Source: JBGQBN01 sp041494805
GTDB lineage: Bacteria > Acidobacteriota > Terriglobia > Terriglobales > Acidobacteriaceae
Direction of reading: 5' to 3'
Length of the DNA stretch: 55,127 nucleotides
Assembly: GCA_041494805.1 (NCBI GenBank)
Contig: JBGQBN010000023.1
Location: 1-55,127, forward strand
The notes under the pieces were generated by a model. It worked only from the letters and a program-made list of their open reading frames with translations. It had not been told where the DNA came from and made no database searches. The first letter of the stretch is position 1, and each line of letters starts with the position of its first letter. The position numbers and the translations under genes were made by a program. Positions 52,701 through 55,127 of this stretch are shown here, piece after piece.

Positions 52701-52834
52701 GCGTACAGGGCGCGGCTGCCGTGGTCAAAGCGCACTTCACCTCGCACATGACGGCGCAACGCTTCGGCCAGCGCCGCCGCATCCACGACATCAGACTTGG
52801 CGGCGCGGGCGAGTTCGGCGAATTTATCCTGCAT
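49769..52834 (-). CDS. FAD-linked D-2-hydroxyacid dehydrogenase fused to a 4Fe-4S/CCG domain
   Basis: 1021 residues. The N-terminal FAD-binding type 4 (PCMH) domain has RGGGTSLAGQCCN and TLGGMIGNNSCGVHS; the FAD-oxidase C-terminal domain shows YGHFGHGCVHNRTNFDL and SGEHGDGQARAELLPKMFG. A ferredoxin-like domain (LCLSCKGCKSDCPVGVDV) and CCG cysteine-rich domains (ANLCCGRPLYDFG, APGCCGMAGSFG) follow, with a C-terminal membrane helix (GLVLAGAAAGMALLWALA). This is the YdiJ/D-lactate or D-2-hydroxyglutarate dehydrogenase plan. It oxidises a D-2-hydroxy acid and passes electrons through Fe-S to quinone. Confidence 0.88.
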   Translation of the reverse strand: MQDKFAELARAAKSDVVDAAALAEALRRHVRGEVRFDHGSRALYATDGSNYRQVPIGVVIPRDVDDVIAAISLSREYGAPILCRGGGTSLAGQCCNVAVVLDLSKYLAGIIEIDAERRRARVQPGVILDHLRNAAEKRGLTFGPDPATHDRCTLGGMIGNNSCGVHSVMAGKTDDNIEELEIFTYDGLRMQVGQTSSEELERIVREGGRRGEIYTRLKTLAASYGDLIRQRYPNIPRRVSGYNLNYLLPENGFHVARALVGSEGTCVTVLEATCRLVESPPERVLLLIAYPDIYQCADHAPDIMAHKPIGLEGIDDLLVEYTRRKGINSEGLALLPQGGGWLLAEFGADTASGAEAQARGLMADLSKSAKPPQMRLFTDKQQVKRVWEVRESSLGVISHVPGEPLAWEGWEDSAVAPDKLGSYLRELRKLMDGYGYRGTLYGHFGHGCVHNRTNFDLETQAGITKYRKFVEEAADLVVSYGGSLSGEHGDGQARAELLPKMFGPELVQAFREFKAIWDPDWKMNPGKVVEPYRLDENLRLGAAYSPWQPETHFQYPEDHGSLAHATLRCVGVGKCRHYEGGVMCPSFRVTGEEEHSTRGRAHLLWEMVKGEVIQDGWRSKEVKASLDLCLSCKGCKSDCPVGVDVATYKSEFLSHYYEGHRRPRSAYAFANIDLWARAASNAPGLVNLTTQLPFLRDIAKLVAGMPRERSIPPFAPQTFHSWFQLRPLRNVGKTHVLLWPDTFNNYFLPDTAKAAVEVLEAAGFRVMLPGANLCCGRPLYDFGMLDRAKSLLLDILDALAPEIENGTPVVVLEPSCAAVFRDELKNLFPKDDRARRLSQQTFLLSEFLEKEARHFPLPKLARKALVHGHCHHKAIMKMTDEESVLTRMGIDYYAPAPGCCGMAGSFGFEADKYDVSLAVGELELLPAVRKASPDCLIIADGFSCREQIAQCTDRHALHLAEVVQMALREGPLGPHGPYPEQIHVQRRKADVERSMRQAGLVLAGAAAGMALLWALARGRRS

Positions 52835-52847
52835 GTGGCGGTGGCGG

Positions 52848-53495
52848 CTAGTTGGTGGAATTGCTGCCAGGGGGTTTGCCGGTCACGTTGGCGATGTGAA
52901 TCCGCGTTTTCCCGTCCTGTGGCTCAATGCTGACGGTAATCATGTTTTTCTTGTCGCTGGAAATAATAGCGTAGTGGTCTCCCTCGGAAGACACGATGTT
53001 GGCGTTGGGAAGCTCCGATTTGTAGAACTCCGCGACCTTATCGGCTGAATCGCTGGTTTCAAACTCCGCCGCGGCGGTATGCATTCCTCCGAAGGTCGCA
53101 ACCGACGCGCTGCCCTTCAGCGCCGTGGCGCCGGGATACACCGCAACTCCTAAATTGTTGGCGGCCTCTTTGGCGTTGTCGCTGCTCTCCACCGTGCCAA
53201 AGGGAGTCTCCACCTTTACGTTCCCATTGCGCTCTTCGATGTGAGTCCCTTTGATGGCTTTGTGGACCAAAAATGCCATTGTGCCGAATCCCAAAATACC
53301 TAGTCCGACAATCACCGCCACAACGATCAAAATGATTTTCAGGGCGTTGCTGCTCTGCGGCTGTGCTGCGGGAGTGGAACTCGCTGGAGAGGAAGCCACA
53401 GGATGGGAGCCGGTCATGGGGCTGGTCGAGCCGCATTTGTTGCAAAACTTCGCCCCCGGTTCAAGCGTTGCGCCGCAGGAATTGCAGAATGCCAT
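52848..53495 (-). CDS. Zinc-ribbon membrane protein
   Basis: 215 residues. The N-terminal zinc ribbon (FCNSCGATLEPGAKFCNKCGS, two CxxC) is followed by a Ser/Pro linker, one membrane helix (LKIILIVVAVIVGLGILGFG) and a C-terminal extracytoplasmic domain with GVAVYPGATALKG. This plan is common in Acidobacteria. Function unknown. It lies 72 bp downstream of the cytochrome oxidase subunit IV gene and 13 bp upstream of the dehydrogenase. Confidence 0.78.
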   Translation of the reverse strand: MAFCNSCGATLEPGAKFCNKCGSTSPMTGSHPVASSPASSTPAAQPQSSNALKIILIVVAVIVGLGILGFGTMAFLVHKAIKGTHIEERNGNVKVETPFGTVESSDNAKEAANNLGVAVYPGATALKGSASVATFGGMHTAAAEFETSDSADKVAEFYKSELPNANIVSSEGDHYAIISSDKKNMITVSIEPQDGKTRIHIANVTGKPPGSNSTN

Positions 53496-53567
53496 AGATC
53501 ACCTCGCGTGGCTCTTCGTACAGAGAGCGGAGTATATCGCAAGTCGGCCTGCCGGCGTGGGACGGGC

Positions 53568-53855
53568 TCAGCTCCAAAGCCGGGTGGCGTAATCCGCCAT
53601 AGCCAGCGACAACAAGAGCAGCAGCCAGAAGACGCCCGCCACGATCACCACCTTGGTCATCTTCTCACTCGTGTACTTTACGTGCATGAAGAACAGGGTG
53701 ACCAGCAGCGCCTTGATGGTAGCAATGCTCAGCGCCACGATGGGATTCAACGGCCCCAGGTTGATGAAGGCAGCGCCCACGGTCACGCCCGTCAGGAGCA
53801 GCAGGATAAAGAAGATCGCCACATAAAATTTCCGTGAAACCGTGTGTTCTGACAT
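53568..53855 (-). CDS. Cytochrome c oxidase subunit IV (caa3-type)
   Basis: About 95 residues from ATG 53855; the frame continues to 53870. Three membrane helices match the prokaryotic COX4 family: VAIFFILLLLTGVTVGAAF, VALSIATIKALLVTLFFMHVKY (with the conserved FFMHxxY) and VVIVAGVFWLLLLLSLAM. It stabilises the oxidase core. It follows subunit III with little or no gap. Confidence 0.88.
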   Translation of the reverse strand: MSEHTVSRKFYVAIFFILLLLTGVTVGAAFINLGPLNPIVALSIATIKALLVTLFFMHVKYTSEKMTKVVIVAGVFWLLLLLSLAMADYATRLWS

Positions 53856-53862
53856 AGCTCTC

Positions 53863-54567
53863 TCACCCATGCCGGCTGATCAGGTACAGCAGAGGAAACA
53901 AGAAGATCCAGACGATGTCCACGAAGTGCCAGTACAACCCCGCGTTCTCGATGGGCGTGTAATACTCCGGCGTGTAATGCCCTTTCCAAGCCAGGAAAGT
54001 CAGCCCGCTGAATAGGCCCACGCCGATGATCATGTGCAAAGCGTGCATGCCGGTCATGGCGAAATAGAGCGAGAAGAAAAGTTCAGCGTGCTGCGGATCC
54101 ACTGGAGGCTGCTCGGGGTGGCCGGTCATCCTCTGCCTTTCGAAGTGGAAGGAAGGGCCTGGAACGTGATGATTCTCGAACTTCTCCGAGTATTCCACTG
54201 CCTTAACACCAAGGAAGGTGCAACCCAGCAGGATCGTCGCCAGCAGATAACCGACCAACTGCTTGCGGCTGCCGGCCTGCGCCGCGGACACCGCCAGCAC
54301 CACGGTGAGGCTACTGCCGATCAAAACCGCGGTGTTGATAGCGCCGAGACGGATGTCCAGGCTCTGGCTAGCTGCGGCGAAGTCGTTGAAGTGGTAGAAG
54401 CGGTAAACCAGGTAGGCGCAGAACATGCCACCGAAAAACATGATTTCCGTCACCAGGAACAGCCACATGCCCAGGCTGGCAGCGTTCTTCTGCTGCTCCA
54501 TATCGGCGAAATGGTGCCGCAGCGCCGGATGGTGTGGGACGACGGCGGCTGGGCTATCGCTGCTCAA
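53863..54567 (-). CDS. coxC: Cytochrome c oxidase subunit III
   Basis: 234 residues with seven-helix COX3 features: GMWLFLVTEIMFFGGMFCAYLVYR near the start, then AELFFSLYFAMTGMHALHMIIGVG and the end NAGLYWHFVDIVWIFLFPLLYL. It packs beside subunit I and supports proton uptake. It overlaps subunit I by 14 bp. A CtaC/CtaE-like operon order (I-III-IV) is seen, with subunit II expected beyond the right edge. Confidence 0.92.
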   Translation of the reverse strand: MSSDSPAAVVPHHPALRHHFADMEQQKNAASLGMWLFLVTEIMFFGGMFCAYLVYRFYHFNDFAAASQSLDIRLGAINTAVLIGSSLTVVLAVSAAQAGSRKQLVGYLLATILLGCTFLGVKAVEYSEKFENHHVPGPSFHFERQRMTGHPEQPPVDPQHAELFFSLYFAMTGMHALHMIIGVGLFSGLTFLAWKGHYTPEYYTPIENAGLYWHFVDIVWIFLFPLLYLISRHG

Positions 54568-55127
54568 CTGGGACCCCCTTGTTGATGTGCTCGTAGTCGT
54601 AAGCTTCGAAATCGACGACAGGAGTCTCGTCGAAATTGAAGGTGGGCGGCGGAGAGCTGGTCATCCATTCCAACCCGGCCGCATTCCACGGATTGTCGGG
54701 CGCGGGCTTGCCGTAGCGCATCGACCACAGGAAATACACCATCGGCAACAGATACCCAACTCCCAGGATCGTCGAACCTGCGGTGGACAAAACGTTCAGC
54801 ACCTGGAACTCCGGTGAGTACTGCCAGTAGCGGCGGGGCATTCCGAGATAGCCGAGAATGAATTGCGGGAGGAAGGTCAAGTTGAAACCGACGAAGACGA
54901 TCAGCGCCGCCAGGCGTCCCCAGCCTTCCGGATACATGCGGCCAGAAATCTTCGGCCACCAGAAATGCATTCCACCCAAATACCCCATGAGCACGCCGCC
55001 CACCATGATGTAGTGGAAGTGCGCCACCACGAAATAAGTGTCAGTCACATGCACGTCAATGCCGAGACAGGCCAGGAACAGGCCCGTGAGACCTCCGATG
55101 GTGAACAGGCCCAGGAAGCCGAATGCG
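54554..55127 (-). CDS. coxA: Cytochrome c oxidase subunit I, C-terminal part (5' end beyond window)
   Basis: The frame is open to the right edge and encodes GGLTGLFLACLGIDVHVTDTYFVVAHFHYIMVGG, the heme-copper oxidase segment whose two His in AHFHY ligate hemes a3 and a. The C-terminal helices follow (LGMPRRYWQYSPEF, TILGVGYLLPMVYFLW). Partial: about 190 C-terminal residues are present. It overlaps the subunit III start by 14 bp. The last 40 residues form an acidic cytoplasmic tail. Confidence 0.93.
   Translation of the reverse strand, partial: AFGFLGLFTIGGLTGLFLACLGIDVHVTDTYFVVAHFHYIMVGGVLMGYLGGMHFWWPKISGRMYPEGWGRLAALIVFVGFNLTFLPQFILGYLGMPRRYWQYSPEFQVLNVLSTAGSTILGVGYLLPMVYFLWSMRYGKPAPDNPWNAAGLEWMTSSPPPTFNFDETPVVDFEAYDYEHINKGVPVEQR

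Overview
The window reads as a GC-rich Gram-negative chromosome segment, most likely from an acidobacterium (Acidobacteriota, Terriglobia-like). That assignment is inference from the gene mix: an lpxI/lpxA/fabZ lipid A set, a TonB-like protein, a winged-helix/membrane regulator, a PknB-type kinase fused to TolB-like and TPR regions, caa3-type cytochrome oxidase genes and a group I intron-type PD-(D/E)XK protein. There is no rRNA, CRISPR array, transposase or phage module. One tRNA, for Ile2 (CAU), is present.

Layout. 0-7 kb: regulator, TonB-like protein, a Gfo/Idh/MocA dehydrogenase (GnnA-like candidate), a DinB protein and a HigBA toxin-antitoxin pair lying between that dehydrogenase and lpxI-lpxA-fabZ. 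7-18 kb: housekeeping genes (M20 peptidase, tatA, maf, amidohydrolase, lepA, dnaB, murJ). A run of helices between murJ and dnaB looks like an unannotated structured RNA of about 330 nt, followed by a near-consensus promoter for dnaB. 18-21.7 kb: aminotransferase, a CDP-alcohol phosphatidyltransferase/GtrA pair and a secreted Met-rich protein. 21.8-25.3 kb: heme operon hemE-hemH-hemY. 25.5-31.3 kb: response regulator, tRNA, a perfect 16-bp parS-type palindrome, the kinase with a relic of a second kinase tail beside it, and two envelope proteins. 31.8-37.8 kb: secreted glycosidase-like protein, a GGDEF/HD-GYP/PilZ cyclic-di-GMP protein and a stand-alone PilZ protein.

The most exciting region is 37.9-43.9 kb. 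It encodes a RiPP (modified peptide) system that I cannot assign to a named class. In transcription order it holds an ABC exporter ATPase and permease, a 59-residue precursor peptide (40634-40813), a soluble Ser/His S26-type peptidase, an HPr-kinase-like protein, a PqqD-type recognition protein and a radical SAM/SPASM enzyme, with a divergent NTP_transf_5 nucleotidyltransferase. The kit resembles the accessory genes of phosphorylated lasso peptide clusters, but no lasso cyclase or lasso protease is present; the radical SAM enzyme and S26 peptidase stand in their place. The precursor has a YxxPxF leader motif, a short two-Cys tail and a C-terminal Ser.

43.9-55.1 kb: a tight operon of a DUF155/RMD1 protein, three short-chain dehydrogenases, a GSA-aminomutase-like aminotransferase cut by an in-frame TAA, and proC. 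It is followed by a large FAD/Fe-S D-2-hydroxyacid dehydrogenase, a zinc-ribbon protein and the cytochrome oxidase genes coxD, coxC and a partial coxA running off the right edge.
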